Assembly: GCA_946811695.1 (NCBI GenBank)
Contig: OX328124.1
Coordinates: 25,787,626-25,851,625, forward strand
Direction of reading: 5' to 3'
Origin: Gonocerus acuteangulatus
Taxonomy: Eukaryota > Arthropoda > Insecta > Hemiptera > Coreidae
Length of the DNA: 64,000 bases
The notes beneath the pieces are model-generated. The model did not search any database, was not told where the DNA came from, and saw only the letters and a list, made by a program, of their open reading frames with translations. Below are positions 14,301 through 23,645 of this stretch, one piece after another (within the stretch, counting starts at the first letter, position 1; every line of letters begins with the position of its first letter). The position numbers and the translations under genes are program-made.

Positions 14301-15786
14301 GCTCGTATATTCACCAAGAGGTGTTTTGTATTCAAGAGGACCTGGGAATTATAAGATACCTGGATTCGCTGATATTCCTCATGAATTCAATGTATCTCTT
14401 CTGAAAGGCTCGACTAACCCGCGAGCAGTGTACTCATCAAAGGTCTCATAATTTATATATTTTATTTTAATGATATAATTTTGTGGGCTTCCAAGTGAAA
14501 CACATTAAGCCAAATTTTTCTATTTTTATTTATTTATTTATTTTTCTATGATATTTAAATCCTGTTCTTATTTAGTAAAAATACTTTGTTTATAAACCAA
14601 AATTCTGAATTAATGTGCATCAATATGCTAAAAAAAAAAAAAAAAAAATGATATTACTCAAAAGGACAAAATTGTCTTAATGTGTTTCACTTGTAAAAAC
14701 ACAATTAACTGAGCAAATCAGTTCAATGCCAGAAAATAAGTAGTAAAAGCACTGATTTTGTCGAATCACAAAGGACATTATGTTGAGTTTCAGACCTCTC
14801 ACTTCTCTCAGAGAGCTCTATCACCAAAACCAGTACATATTTACTCTCTATGGACGTATACTGATCACATACAGTCAAAATCATGAAAAGAAAAAAAAGT
14901 TTGTGAGCTTTTCTAAGCCCTTCAGTATTGGGTAAAAGCGAGCCAATTACCATTATCAATAAATATATTTTTTATGTTTGAGCTCTATTAGTCCTCAAAA
15001 ATACATTAGAATAACCCCAACTCAACCTCCCATTACTCTGATGGTCAGATCAAATGCTTTCTTAGACATTTTGGCAAAAATCTCTGAAAGAAAATAAAAG
15101 ATTTTTTTTTTATTCACATTTTCATAATAAAGTAATTCATAAAGTATTCCGATATATCTATGAACGGCTTTGCAAATACTGTTGAAATGGCCCAAATAAT
15201 AGAAAAAAGTATACTTAAGAAAATTCACAAACTGTGATATTTGTGACGGGATCAGGTGCAATGGTCCTATTGGGACGGCGATGCTGTCTCCACTCCCAAG
15301 CAATCTGACAGGCAATTAAAGGGGGATGCTGTTTAGACGGGACCGACCTGGGAAGGTACTGGCTGGGGATAGGAGCACCTTGTGTTGAGGTACGGGAGTA
15401 CCTACCACCCACCCATCCCAATAGAACCATTGCGTCCGATGCAGGGTTAAAGTAAACAGGGCATCTTTTGCACAATATTTTCTTCTATCTCATTTTTCCA
15501 TTCCTCTGCAACTAAAAAGAAAAAAAAAAGGTAGAGGTAGATGTATCTGATTCATGATCATACGGCACACTAGGGAGATAGTGACAGTGACATCAGTACT
15601 ATGCTCCGGCCGCCTGAATTACGCCTTTGCTGATAACCATTAATTTTTTTATTTTTAGCACTTTCCTCCGAAGGAAAGTAGCTATTGAGGTTGGACTCAT
15701 GACGGAATTTTTGAAAAATTTCTTCAAATCTTTATCGATCCTACCTAGTAGACACCGAAAATGACCCCCGTTAAAATTTATATATA

Positions 15787-15867
<81 letters not shown>

Positions 15868-18800
15868 CTGTTAACACGATAGCGGCCAGCGTTTTTGTTT
15901 TTTTGTCACAAAACTTGGTGTATAGCATTCAATTAGCAAACGATTGAACGAGTTCGTTAACCACCAAAATCGGTCCACCGGAAGGGGGGGGGGGTTTACC
16001 CCGAGCCCAAAACACTAATTTGACCATGTCAGCCGTAATATTTGTTATATTTCAACGAAACTTGGTATTCGTAGTGGTAATATAGAGAGAAAAGTGAGAT
16101 ATAAAAATGAACTAAATCGGTTCATAAGGAGGGGGGGTTTACTCCGAACCCACAATACCAATTCGCCACTACCATCCGTGATTTTCGGTATATTTTGACG
16201 AAACTCTGTATTCGTAGTGGTAATCTACAGGTAAATATGTGTTATAAAAATAAACTAAATCGGTTCATTCGGAGGAGGGGTTTACTCCGGACCCAAATTA
16301 CTAATATACTGGTCGTAATTTCTGCTGTATTGTAACGAAACGCGGTATACGTCGTGGGTAACTAATGAGAAAGAAGTGTTGTAAAAATGAGCTGAATCGG
16401 TCAATCGGAAAGGGGGGGTTTACTTTGTAATATATTTCAATAGAAAAGCCGGTCAGACATAGGTTCACAAAGCCGCCGCAAGGAGCGCTTTCTACCACTA
16501 GAGGGACTGTATCCTGTTCCTTCGTTAGATCAAAATACGATAATATGAGGTTTTTTGTATTTATTACGTAGTGTAGTAGGTACCATGTGTAAACATAACT
16601 CTGGAAGCAAATTAATAATTGATCAGTTACTCATTAAAAAATCAAAAGAGAACTATTCATGTTTTTATTTTATTTATGTAGGATATTTTGAGCAAATTGT
16701 TCTGGAAAGCAGTCTACACTACTCAAATTCTGAGGAAAGTGCTTAGTTATGCACCTCCTGCATGACGGACTTTTTTTTTATTTATTTATTTTTAACAGCA
16801 TATCAAAATTAGGGCTATTAACGCTGGATAACCATTAATAAACTAATTCCAAATCCAAAACGAATCCACCCCATGAACGAAGACTCTAGAAGATAAAAAT
16901 TGTTAGTGTGCACCCGGGTTTTGAACTCAGGTCCTTCAGTTCATTAGTTGAGTTGTCTACCACTGAGCTAACCTCACCTTTATTCCTTTGCAACTGCAGT
17001 ATTCATTTATTTATTGAGTGTTCCGTTTCTTTGGCGATAACACAACGCTCAGTATTTTCTGAATTTGGTCTTCCTAGGAAACCAGCTTGCTTGTATATGT
17101 AAGTGTATGTGTAGTTTAATGTAGTGGCTAAATGAAAATATCACATAATATTTGAGGTAAGGTTTTTAAGGTAACAGTGCTTAAAGTCATCAAATAAGTT
17201 TGTACAGTCCTGTGTTCCTGAAGTAGGTCAGTAGAGTGTTTATATACTTGCTGTCAATATGTATGAGCTTTTTGAAAATCAAATGGGAGATTAATACTGT
17301 TTTTTCTGTTACAGTCTGTCAGTAAATGTTTGATTGTAAGTTTGAAGTTACATATGTCACTTATTGGCCTGTTACGTCTTGTCATTAAGAATTTCTGTGT
17401 AGGTCGAGTATGTCCAATTCATAGTCGAGCAAGATGTATTTCTTCATGTCTATTTTCTTGGTGACTGGATGGCCATTTCTCAACTGTATTTTTAATTATT
17501 TGCAGTTTATTGTCAGTTAGTTGCAACTGGAGTAAAAATTTCTTGTAAATTAACAATAATTAAAAATAATCTTATACATTATAAGCCTACAAATATATTG
17601 CGAACCTGAGCAATGTTTGATTAACTATAAATAGAAGTTTCACTCATTTAGTTTTTTCATTAATTAGCAACTAATTTGTTTACTCCAGTCTACAGGTGAA
17701 CCACCCCTATTTCTGGCTTCTTCCATTTTCTTCGCCATCAAGGAGGCTGTGAAAGATTCGAGGAAAGATAATAACCTAGAAGGATGGTTCCAATTCAATT
17801 CCCCAGCAACCGTAGAGCGGATCAGGGTTTCATGTAATGACAGTATTATTGACCAGGTATTTTATTTCACAGATTAGATTAATTCTAAATATTTAATAAT
17901 TACTTATTTAAATTTTAACATCCATTATTATTAACTAAGAATTTTAGGACGGGTTATCTACAGGCTACCACCCTTTTTTAGCCAGGATAGGGCTGATGCC
18001 TTTTCTTTTTTTCCAAAGAAAAGCCACCACTTATAGTAGGAATTGAACTCATGAACCTTGGCACGGAGTGTTATAATCAAATTTATTGACTGCTTGATTA
18101 ATATTGGATGTTCCATTGCTTAGACAGTTACATTCGTTCAATAATTAGGACAACTTTTATCCCTCACCTTCTCTCTAACAACAACAACAAACAAACCCAA
18201 GCTATTTTCTATCGAATATTTATTTTTTTTTTATTAATAGTTTATCGCAACTCAGGCAATTAAACTGCGACATTTTAGTGAAAAATAAGGCCAACCTAAT
18301 GCATATAATTTTGAATTGAGCAATATTAGAAGAATGATATTAATAATTAGGAGAGTAATTCTTAGTATAATTACAATTTTAAGTAAGGTCGGTTTTTTGA
18401 CATGGCGTATTATTATTATTATTTAAGCGGTTGCTTGGAGAGAGGGAGCTGCACCGAGACCTACAAGGCCTATTGTGCCACCCGACAAGTCAGCCTGTTA
18501 CACCAACAGCGCTGTATCCGAGATGAACCTTAATAGAGTCCTAAGGTTCAATTCAGGTAGCCTTCTAAGGTCATCTATGAAGTCTGCACCAAAATGCAGG
18601 TATCTCTTCGCTACAAGTGCTGGACATCTGCATATGATATGGTACGGCGTCTCGTCGTCTTCAAGACACAGTCTGCTCCATGATGTCCTGGTCAGCCCCA
18701 TAGAGTAGAGGTGCCGGTGCATTCTAGTGACCTGTAAGAAGAGCTGTTACTAGTCTTACCTTGGACCTGCACAGATTAAGGAGAGTCTCCGTCCTCTTCT

Positions 18801-20684
18801 TGTCCACAAAGGAAAGGACCAGCTTCGCTTGTCTCTGGGTGGAGCTGCTACACCACTTCCTCCTGTGCTCAGCTTCCGCACACCTTCTAATACTTAATCT
18901 GGCCACAGCTGGTGCAATCCCACATTGAGGTTCTGGTGATAGGGGGATTGTCGCTGCACCGATATTGGCCAACTCGTCAGCTCTTTCATTACCCTGGATA
19001 CTAGAGTGGCCTGGAACCCACTCTAGTCTGACTTTGTTGCATAGTCCCAGTATGTTTAAGCTGTCCTTGCATTGCTGTACCATCTTTGACCTGATCCTAT
19101 TCATGGATAGAGCTCTTATGGCCGCTTGGCTGTTGTCGGAAAATATAGTGAAGCGCCTGTCTATTGGAGAGCCACTGTTCATAAGGTCTGCGCATGCGCC
19201 AATGGCGGTGACTTCGGCTTGGAATACTGTAGGAAACCTCCCCAGTGGCAGGGCAACATTATGTGTGGACCCCTGAATCCAAACACCAGCTCCTATGCGA
19301 GATTCGGTTTTTGAGCCGTCTGTGTAGCAGAACCGATCCACCCGGCTTGGTGTTAACTTGTGCTCCAGTGCTGCTTCCCTCGGCTTAATCACAGTTGTGA
19401 AGTTCGAGGTGAAGGAGTGTTGGTCCTGAAAGTCCGATGGCATGCAGAGGATTGGGTCCTGCCAGTTCCTTTGGATAATTGCACAGTGAGCCCCTAGGGT
19501 TGGGCAAGGTTTGTTCCCCATAATGGCGAACCTGTACGCTGTACACCTAGCTATCTCCTCGATATATATCTCTACTGGTTTAAGGTCAAGTAGAATCTCC
19601 ATAGCTCCCGTCGGTGTGGAACACATTGCTCCCGTAATCATCAGGCATGCCAGCCTTTGTGGGGAGCACAGAGTCTTCCTAACACTGTCAGTGCCGCATC
19701 GATGCCACCACACTACTGATCCGTAGGAGATGATAGGCCTCACAATCATAGTGTAAATCCAGTGCATACCTTTAGGGGTAATGCCCCAATTGTTCCCCAC
19801 CACTCTCTGGCAGGCCCACAGGGTTTGTGTGGCTTTTCCTGCTGTCTTGCGGATATGCTCCTGCCAGTTAAGCTTCGAGTCTAACGTAACACCCAAGTAC
19901 TTCAAAAACTTAAGTTGTGGCCTGACAGGCTAGATGTACCCAGTCCATCCAGTTTCCTCTTCAAAGTGAAAGGCACCAAAGTAATTTTCTGTGGGTTGAT
20001 TCTAAGGTACTTCTCCTGGCACCACTCATCCACCGAAAACAGTGCTGTGTCCAGCAGTTCACTCACGGTTGATTGCACCTTGCCAACCACCGTAATTACC
20101 AGATCATCTACTTACGACATGGCGTAAGTGGGGTCTTAGGACATCCATTTCAAATGAAATTTCTGCACAGAATAGATAAGTTTCACCAACTAAAACATGA
20201 TAAATAGAAGTGTATTTAATGCTCTGCTAAACGAAAAATGTAAACAAAAATAAATTGAAAAGGGATTAGTAATAGACACATAAACAGACCTGATAGAATC
20301 AATCAAACTTTAATAAAATTGTTTCTAGAATTATTTTATGATTGCAACGTTAATAGTTAAATTCCTCCTTTTAGGAAAGTGCTAAAAGGCAAGCTCTCAC
20401 CTATATCCTGGCTTGAAAATAATGGTAACACTTAGGTAACCTGTCCAAAAAGATCTGTGTTATTAATAAAAGGTCGTTACAAATTAAAATAAATAAATAA
20501 ACGACTTGTTGAGAGTCCTTCTGCTTTAAACAATCTTATTAACTAGGTTAAGGGTATTATATAAGCCCGGGGCAGTGTAGTCTTTAATGCTGTATTTTAT
20601 TGCTATTATTTTTTAATTAAACTTATATTTTTTCAGGTTAGACAACCTCCAGGAAATCATGCAACGTGGAACGTCATAGTTTAG
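1008..20684 (+). CDS. XDH: Xanthine dehydrogenase, C-terminal molybdopterin domain (15 exons, gene 5'-truncated by the window edge)
   Basis: XDH oxidises hypoxanthine to xanthine and xanthine to urate in the cytosol. I joined exons 1008-1077, 1289-1509, 5522-5644, 6671-6895, 6982-7115, 7214-7388, 7842-8033, 8656-8801, 9992-10169, 10883-11011, 11090-11217, 12514-12628, 14188-14442, 17689-17856 and 20637-20684. All introns are GT-AG, all phases match, and the sum is 2307 nt (768 codons plus TAG) with no break. Visible motifs are [70 protein letters not shown] and GEPPLFL. With fragment numbering, Q207, E242, R320, R352, F354, F449 and E701 correspond to bovine Q767, E802, R880, R912, F914, F1009 and E1261 (numbering recalled), all at a constant offset of 560. 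The substrate-binding Glu and Arg and the catalytic Glu are present, which argues for XDH over aldehyde oxidase. The 2Fe-2S and FAD exons must lie left of the window. Confidence 0.96.
1289..1509 (+). CDS. XDH: XDH exon b
   Basis: It starts with the last two bases of a split Gly codon, then [19 protein letters not shown] and the AHAKI segment that opens the Mo domain in this family. The acceptor is TTTGTCAG and the donor follows ...FASER in phase 0. Confidence 0.95.
2361..2418. repeat. (TA)n microsatellite
   Basis: Pure TA run forming the left border of the foldback element. The run at 4391-4460 is its right-hand counterpart. Confidence 0.95.
2419..4391. mobile_element. Foldback DNA element with long inverted arms
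   Basis: It begins CAGGGTGATTCAGGTCTAAG and ends with the reverse complement, each end abutting (TA)n. The arms run ~2419-3090 and ~3735-4391 and remain alignable by eye over about 650 bp, with mismatches and small indels. The centre is AT-rich with no recognised transposase. It lies inside the H1 copy of XDH intron 2. Confidence 0.75.
5058..5122. repeat. (TA)n microsatellite
   Basis: Pure TA run inside the H1 element of XDH intron 2. Confidence 0.95.
5522..5644 (+). CDS. XDH: XDH exon c
   Basis: Forty-one codons encode [16 protein letters not shown] through LPRIITTQ, colinear with the VGxIIGAV region of XDH. The exon is flanked by a TTTTAAG acceptor and a GTAGAA donor. The preceding 4-kb intron carries an H1 mobile element. 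Confidence 0.95.
6671..6895 (+). CDS. XDH: XDH exon d
   Basis: Seventy-five codons include the [10 protein letters not shown] signature of the molybdopterin site and the TATQ glutamine matching bovine Q767. The acceptor is TGTTTTACAG and the donor GTGGGC. Confidence 0.97.
6982..7115 (+). CDS. XDH: XDH exon e
   Basis: It encodes [12 protein letters not shown] and [15 protein letters not shown]. The Glu of GGKET is the substrate-binding residue equivalent to bovine E802, which is not conserved in aldehyde oxidases. The exon ends in phase 2, and the introns on both sides are short (86 and 98 bp). Confidence 0.97.
7214..7388 (+). CDS. XDH: XDH exon f
   Basis: It completes the split Lys codon and encodes [29 protein letters not shown] and CSKDLSDP. 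It ends in phase 0 at a GTAAGT donor. Confidence 0.96.
7536..7765. mobile_element. Small foldback (relative of 8931-9530)
   Basis: It starts with the same CATTTGATCTAAAAAAA entry sequence as the intron 8 copy, then repeats modules such as GTCATTTGATGGTCAA around a palindromic ATGCATGC centre. It sits in XDH intron 6 and ends about 75 bp before the next exon. Confidence 0.6.
7842..8033 (+). CDS. XDH: XDH exon g
   Basis: Sixty-four codons contain MIERAMFH, whose Arg matches substrate-site R880, and [14 protein letters not shown], which supplies R912 and F914. It ends ...NIDPEQ before GTATGT. Confidence 0.97.
8162..8224. repeat. (TA)n microsatellite
   Basis: Pure TA run in XDH intron 7; no associated element recognised. 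Confidence 0.95.
8656..8801 (+). CDS. XDH: XDH exon h
   Basis: It encodes [14 protein letters not shown], then [19 protein letters not shown] and KKFN. It ends in phase 2 at a GTAAGT donor and is colinear with the EGDLTHFNQK region of vertebrate XDH. Confidence 0.94.
8931..9530. mobile_element. Foldback element in XDH intron 8
   Basis: The two halves are imperfect inverted repeats. The left has ACTCGGAGCGGTATGGTCC and GAGCGGGTTGG; the right carries their reverse complements near 9460-9525. Internal modules containing AAACCATAGGAAAAA also recur inverted. No ORF. Confidence 0.7.
9992..10169 (+). CDS. XDH: XDH exon i
   Basis: It encodes [16 protein letters not shown] (the Phe matches F1009) and [16 protein letters not shown], a hallmark of the family. 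The acceptor is TTTATTTTCAG and the donor GTATGA. Confidence 0.97.
10883..11011 (+). CDS. XDH: XDH exon j
   Basis: Forty-three codons: [18 protein letters not shown], then [20 protein letters not shown]. It is followed by a 78-bp intron, the shortest in the window. Confidence 0.95.
11090..11217 (+). CDS. XDH: XDH exon k
   Basis: It encodes [18 protein letters not shown] and [17 protein letters not shown], ending ...SGFY plus two bases of a Lys codon at GTAAGT. Confidence 0.95.
11309..11366. repeat. (TA)n microsatellite
   Basis: Pure TA run in XDH intron 11, about 65 bp upstream of a hammerhead-like motif. Confidence 0.95.
11431..11467 (-). other. Degenerate hammerhead-like / Penelope-type motif
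   Basis: The minus strand reads GAAAATGGCTTATAGCCGAAAC: a GGCT/AGCC stem followed by GAAA. This resembles the degenerate hammerhead core found at Penelope-like element ends. The preceding CTGATGA is not intact, so activity is unlikely. Confidence 0.35.
12514..12628 (+). CDS. XDH: XDH exon l
   Basis: It completes the Lys codon and encodes [31 protein letters not shown] and TGSHQ. The phase agrees with the exons on both sides. Confidence 0.95.
13148..14066 (+). mobile_element. Internally deleted piggyBac element
   Basis: TTAA at 13148-13151 and 14063-14066 flank termini CCCTGG and CCAGGG, the target-site and terminus pattern of piggyBac. Inside, 13650-13705 reads [18 protein letters not shown] then a stop, matching the Cys-rich C-terminal finger of piggyBac transposases. 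The catalytic domain is gone. Blocks containing TACCCCACA recur near both ends. It lies in XDH intron 12. Confidence 0.8.
14188..14442 (+). CDS. XDH: XDH exon m
   Basis: Eighty-five codons: [51 protein letters not shown] and AVYSSK. This is the longest exon here. The acceptor is GGTTTCATTTCAG and the donor GTCTCA, which is weak but in the right place. Confidence 0.96.
14491..14694. mobile_element. Short MITE with ~18-bp terminal inverted repeats
   Basis: The ends are CAAGTGAAACACATTAAG and its reverse complement, about 200 bp apart with an AT-rich centre including an A-tract. It lies in XDH intron 13; superfamily unclear. Confidence 0.65.
15525..15620 (-). mobile_element. S2 SINE body fragment
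   Basis: It shares ATCTGATTCATGAYCATACGG and ACTAGGGAGATAGTG with the fuller S2 copy at 47669-48019. It lacks the tRNA-like head. Confidence 0.6.
15655..16770 (-). mobile_element. H2 family Helentron-like element
   Basis: On the minus strand it begins TCCGTCATGCAGGAGGTGC and ends in hairpin ACTTTCCT/AGGAAAGT followed by GCTAA. It contains (TA)n at 15791-15861 and four diverged ~140-bp direct repeats, each with AAATCGGT and a G-run plus TTTACTYCG near 15985, 16130, 16275 and 16415. It sits in XDH intron 13 and has no coding capacity. Confidence 0.7.
16785..16978 (-). mobile_element. tRNA-derived SINE, S2 family
   Basis: The minus strand starts GAGGTTAGCTCAGTGGTAGA (A-box-like) with GAGTTCAAAACCCGGG (B-box-like) 30 bp on, then a non-tRNA body. 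It has an AAAT-rich tail against the H2 element. Confidence 0.65.
17186..17500 (-). pseudogene. LINE ORF2 C-terminal fragment (LINE-X)
   Basis: On the minus strand, [37 protein letters not shown] and a terminal [11 protein letters not shown] align with the better copy at 30206-30571. It carries stops. It is the zinc-finger-like C-terminus that follows RNase H or RT in I/Jockey-type non-LTR elements, and lies in XDH intron 13. Confidence 0.65.
17689..17856 (+). CDS. XDH: XDH exon n
   Basis: It encodes [20 protein letters not shown]; the Glu is the catalytic base equivalent to bovine E1261. It continues through [11 protein letters not shown] to a GTATTT donor. Confidence 0.97.
17950..18080 (-). 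mobile_element. tRNA-derived SINE, S3 family (5'-truncated)
   Basis: The minus strand has B-box-like GAGTTCAATTCC, an A/T-rich linker, then TATCCTGGCTAAAAAAGGG and a terminal GGTAGCCTGTAGATAA shared with 22672-22832. The A-box end is missing. Confidence 0.6.
18410..20115 (-). mobile_element. 5'-truncated LOA-clade retrotransposon with target-site duplication
   Basis: The minus strand encodes the end of RT ([28 protein letters not shown]), RNase H ([54 protein letters not shown]) and a CCHC-like tail. A frame break near 18723 separates the last 74 residues, and another near 19905 separates the RT part. The 3' end is followed by an (AAT)n tail (18408-18424). An 11-bp direct repeat GACATGGCGTA (18399-18409 and 20116-20126) brackets it. 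It lies in XDH intron 14. Confidence 0.9.
18724..19905 (-). pseudogene. LOA-type RT end plus RNase H reading frame
   Basis: A 393-codon open stretch of the truncated element. RNase H acidic residues are visible in TDGSK, FQAEVTA, SDNSQ and NERADELA. The family has these domains in one ORF2, so this is a remnant, cut upstream before the RT catalytic YADD. Confidence 0.88.
20637..20684 (+). CDS. XDH: XDH exon o (last) with stop
   Basis: Fifteen codons ending HATWNVIV then TAG at 20682-20684, matching the short hydrophobic C-terminus of XDH. The acceptor is TATTTTTTCAG. Confidence 0.92.
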   Translation, partial: VRQPPGNHATWNVIV

Positions 20685-20805
20685 AACTATATTATGTATT
20701 AATATTTTTGTATTATATGAATATTATACTAAGTAATTTTACTTAGCTAAATTATGTGATGGATATAAAAATGTAAGCAATAAAGTGTAAATATTATATT
20801 AATTA
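20685..20805 (+). promoter_or_regulatory. XDH: XDH 3' UTR with polyadenylation signal
   Basis: AT-rich trailer after the XDH stop with AATAAA at 20779-20784. The cleavage site is inferred to lie 10-30 bases downstream. Confidence 0.75.
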
Positions 20806-21152
20806 TTATTTTATTCCTTTACTCATTTTATATTATCTACTCGCTAGATTATATCCTTGTTGATTATCATATTAAATAATATAATGATATCTTAAAGAAA
20901 AAAATAAATAAATAAAGAATTGAATTTAATTAAGTTCCAATGAGCAGACCAAAAACGGCTTGTCTCCAGCGAGCAATTATGGTTGAATGGTCTCGCTACC
21001 CGCACACCCTGGAACCCCCGCATCCCTTGAAGTATATAAAGAAACAGTGTGAATGGATGATAAGCACTCAGTGGCCATAGATGTGATTGGCCTAGTGTGT
21101 ATACAAATATAGACTACTAGTGGTATCAGGTGGAATATAAACACTCCCAGTT

Positions 21153-21908
21153 AGTGATGGGCGATTCTAGAATATGAATCGACCTTTTGTATCGATTCGA
21201 ATCAAAGATCGATCCACAAAAAAGATCAGTGAGCTCAGATCGATTCAGAAGTTCGATCATCGAGGCTCAGAAGATCAATCTATGATATGGGTCGATCTTT
21301 TATATGGATAATTTTACGATTATTTAAAATTACCTTCAAAATTCGTATGTAATTTCCATAATCGCCCATCTACTACGAATCGACCTAAATAAGTCGATTT
21401 GAATTCTTGATAATATGAAAAATATATCTGTAACCTAAAAGTAGAAATATTTAAGACTATTCAGTTTGAAACTTTTTTTTTTTATATTACCTTCTAATTG
21501 GAGAAACGGAAGGTATTGAATTGTTGTATAATGTTATTGTTAAATAGTCTGGACAAAAAGTCTGGACAAAAAGTTACTGGACTATAGGTCACTGTTCTGT
21601 AAATTTATTATTCAGTTAAATAAATGAGAATTCTTCAGAAATGAGATTGAGTAACACGAGGCGAGATTAAGTATTTCAACACTTGAAATTAAAAAAAAAA
21701 CAACTTAATTTTACAGTATTCTAGATAGATCGATTTTTCAAAAAATCGGCCCTTGAAGATCGATTCGTTAAAAGATCGGCTCTTAGTGATCGATTCTTTA
21801 AAAAGAACATCCCTTCGAGATCGATTCTTTGAATAGATCGGCCCTTGGAGATCGATTCAAGAAATCGATATATATTGTTAAAAAGATCGATTCAGATCGC
21901 TCATCTCT
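21153..21908. mobile_element. MITE-like block rich in GATCGATTC (copied in both arms)
   Basis: It starts TTAGTGATGGGCGATTC and ends GATCGCTCATCTCTA, imperfect inverted ends in the style of hAT MITEs. The flanks ACTCCCAG and ACTCAAAG could be a decayed 8-bp duplication. The mirror copy is at about 24660-25415. Confidence 0.5.
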
Positions 21909-22233
21909 ACTCAAAGTCCTTCAAGGGAGGTGGCTGTGGTCTTCGAAATGGATCCTCTTGATCCGCACCATAGACCCTTCATAATATACTTCCTCTACCC
22001 AAATTCCTCTTGAAACTTTGCTTGGTAGTATGCCGTACATTTCGAGTATATTTCCACTCAGCTGGTGTTGACAGGTGATCTGTGGATATTCCAAGTCGTT
22101 CAAGGAAGGTGGCAGTGTTCTTCGGAATGGTAGCTCTTCATTCGAACCACAGTTCTCTCGGCATCTACTGTTTCATTCCTTTGGCTTCATTAGTTTCTAA
22201 GCTCATTAGATTCTAAGGGCTGTATAATTCATA

Positions 22234-22650
22234 CAATCCCGATATTTTGCTCTTGTCCCGGTGTCCCGCCCGGTTTTATCAATGTCCCGGAAAAGGCTGT
22301 AAGTTGTATAAAGTAATGAGTTTATGTTTTTAACACTAGATTTACCAGGCCTGGTACTGGTATAAATGTCAATAACAAAAAATATACTTGTTACAAATAT
22401 ATATATATAAAGTAACATTAAGTTCATTAAATGTATTCTCTTATATAGCTAGAAAAGTCATAACATTAGGATAGCAAATGTTATATGTAGTAGAAATTTG
22501 GAACTGAAATTGCACGACCAGTCAAAATGACTGGTCTGGTAAATCTAGTGTTAAAAACATAAACTCATTACTTTATACAACTTACAGCCTTTTCCGGGAC
22601 ATTGATAAAACCGGGCGGGACACCGGGACAAGAGCAAAATACTGGGATTG
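22234..22650. mobile_element. 417-bp foldback nested in the 4.5-kb unit
   Basis: The left arm (CAATCCCGATATTTTGCTC through AACACTAGATTTACCAG) and its inverse at 22535-22650 flank a ~185-bp centre. Confidence 0.75.
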
Positions 22651-22671
22651 TCCCGGGACGTATGGCAAGCC

Positions 22672-22832
22672 TATCTATAGGTTACCACCCTTTTCTAGCC
22701 AGGATAGGGTTGATGCTTTTTATTTTTTCTAAAGAAAAGCCACAACCCTCAGCGAGAATCGAACCCACGACCCTTGGCACGGAGTGTTAAGTGCTCACGC
22801 CGGCGTATCTACAACTTGGCCATTAGCACCGG
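22672..22832 (-). mobile_element. tRNA-derived SINE, S3 family
   Basis: The minus strand opens GGTGCTAATGGCCAAGTTGT (A-box region) with GTGGGTTCGATTCTCG (B box), then GGGTTGTGGC, an A-rich linker, CTATCCTGGCTAG and the terminal GGTGGTAACCTATAGATAG. About 160 bp with a clear Pol III promoter layout. Confidence 0.8.
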
Positions 22833-22837
22833 GCTAT

Positions 22838-22975
22838 CTACAGGTTGCCAACCTTTTATAATGCCAACAGGACGTGGTCGGTCACCCGTTCAGGTACTGG
22901 CCACGCCGAACGTTGCTTAACTTTGGTGATCTACGGGAACCGGTGTATTCAACGTGGCTACGACAGTACGTTGGC
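22838..22975 (-). mobile_element. 5S rRNA-derived SINE-like unit
   Basis: The minus strand from 22975 to 22863 follows 5S rRNA: GCCAACG, TTGAATACACCGGTTC, GATCACCAAAGTTAAGCAAC, CAGTACC and a closing GTTGGC. A short tail GGTTGGCAACCTGTAGATAG follows. The internal control region is recognisable, but substitutions argue against a working 5S gene. The tail matches that of the adjacent S3 SINE. Confidence 0.75.
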
Positions 22976-23439
22976 AGTAGTTGCTATTATTTGGAAAAAC
23001 TTCTCTATTGAAGTTTTTCATCTGAGAAAAGTTGTATCCCCTCTGGGAGACGCTGTGCTGTTTTCGAACGATAAGCCATGTAGCCTTCCTTGCTGCAGAT
23101 CTAAGTGACTATAATAAAATTTTATTTGTGGTATATAAGTTGAAAATGTTACTGGAAGAGCGAGTCCCGAGAGACAAGGCTGTCACCTGAAGGAGATGTC
23201 GTACCTACAACTTATTTCAGGCTCTCCCGTTTGTCAGAGCTTAACTCGGTAGGCCTCACGGGACACGGCCTCCTGGATCCCGAGGGACCAACCATCGTGG
23301 CTGTCTCCTCGTGTCGCCGCTAATATCACCTTCATATAATTTCGCCTAGACTCCTATTCGTTCTAGTCGACCTTTCTGAGTTCAGGAAAATCTCTTTCTG
23401 ACGTTAATGCGTGTTTTTTTTTTGTTTTTTTAAAGTAAC

Positions 23440-23645
23440 TCTAAGGCTAAAGACACACACAGCGGTTTCGGCCGAGTCTGTGGAATTGGCTTGTATATTG
23501 AAGCCATGAAGCCAAACACCGCGGTCCAAGCAGACTCGTCCCGTGCCGACTCGGCACCGTCATTCCATTGTTGCGCCGAGTCGGCTTTATTGCCGACTGG
23601 CGGCAGCTCTTTACGTTTTTTTCTACCTGGAAAGACGATACTTTA
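23440..23645. repeat. GC-rich MITE-like remnant
   Basis: GC-rich inverted motifs built on GCCGACTCGG and GCCGAGTCGGC, beginning near AAGACACACACAGCGG. Probably an hAT-type MITE remnant; family not recognised. Confidence 0.35.

Noticed and set aside
1008..20684. Aldehyde oxidase instead of XDH
   Set aside because: The Glu of GGKET and the Arg of MIERA, which define purine binding in XDH and are replaced in aldehyde oxidases, are both present.
22863..22975. Functional 5S rRNA gene
   Set aside because: Substitutions run throughout, the T-run terminator is missing and a SINE-type tail follows.
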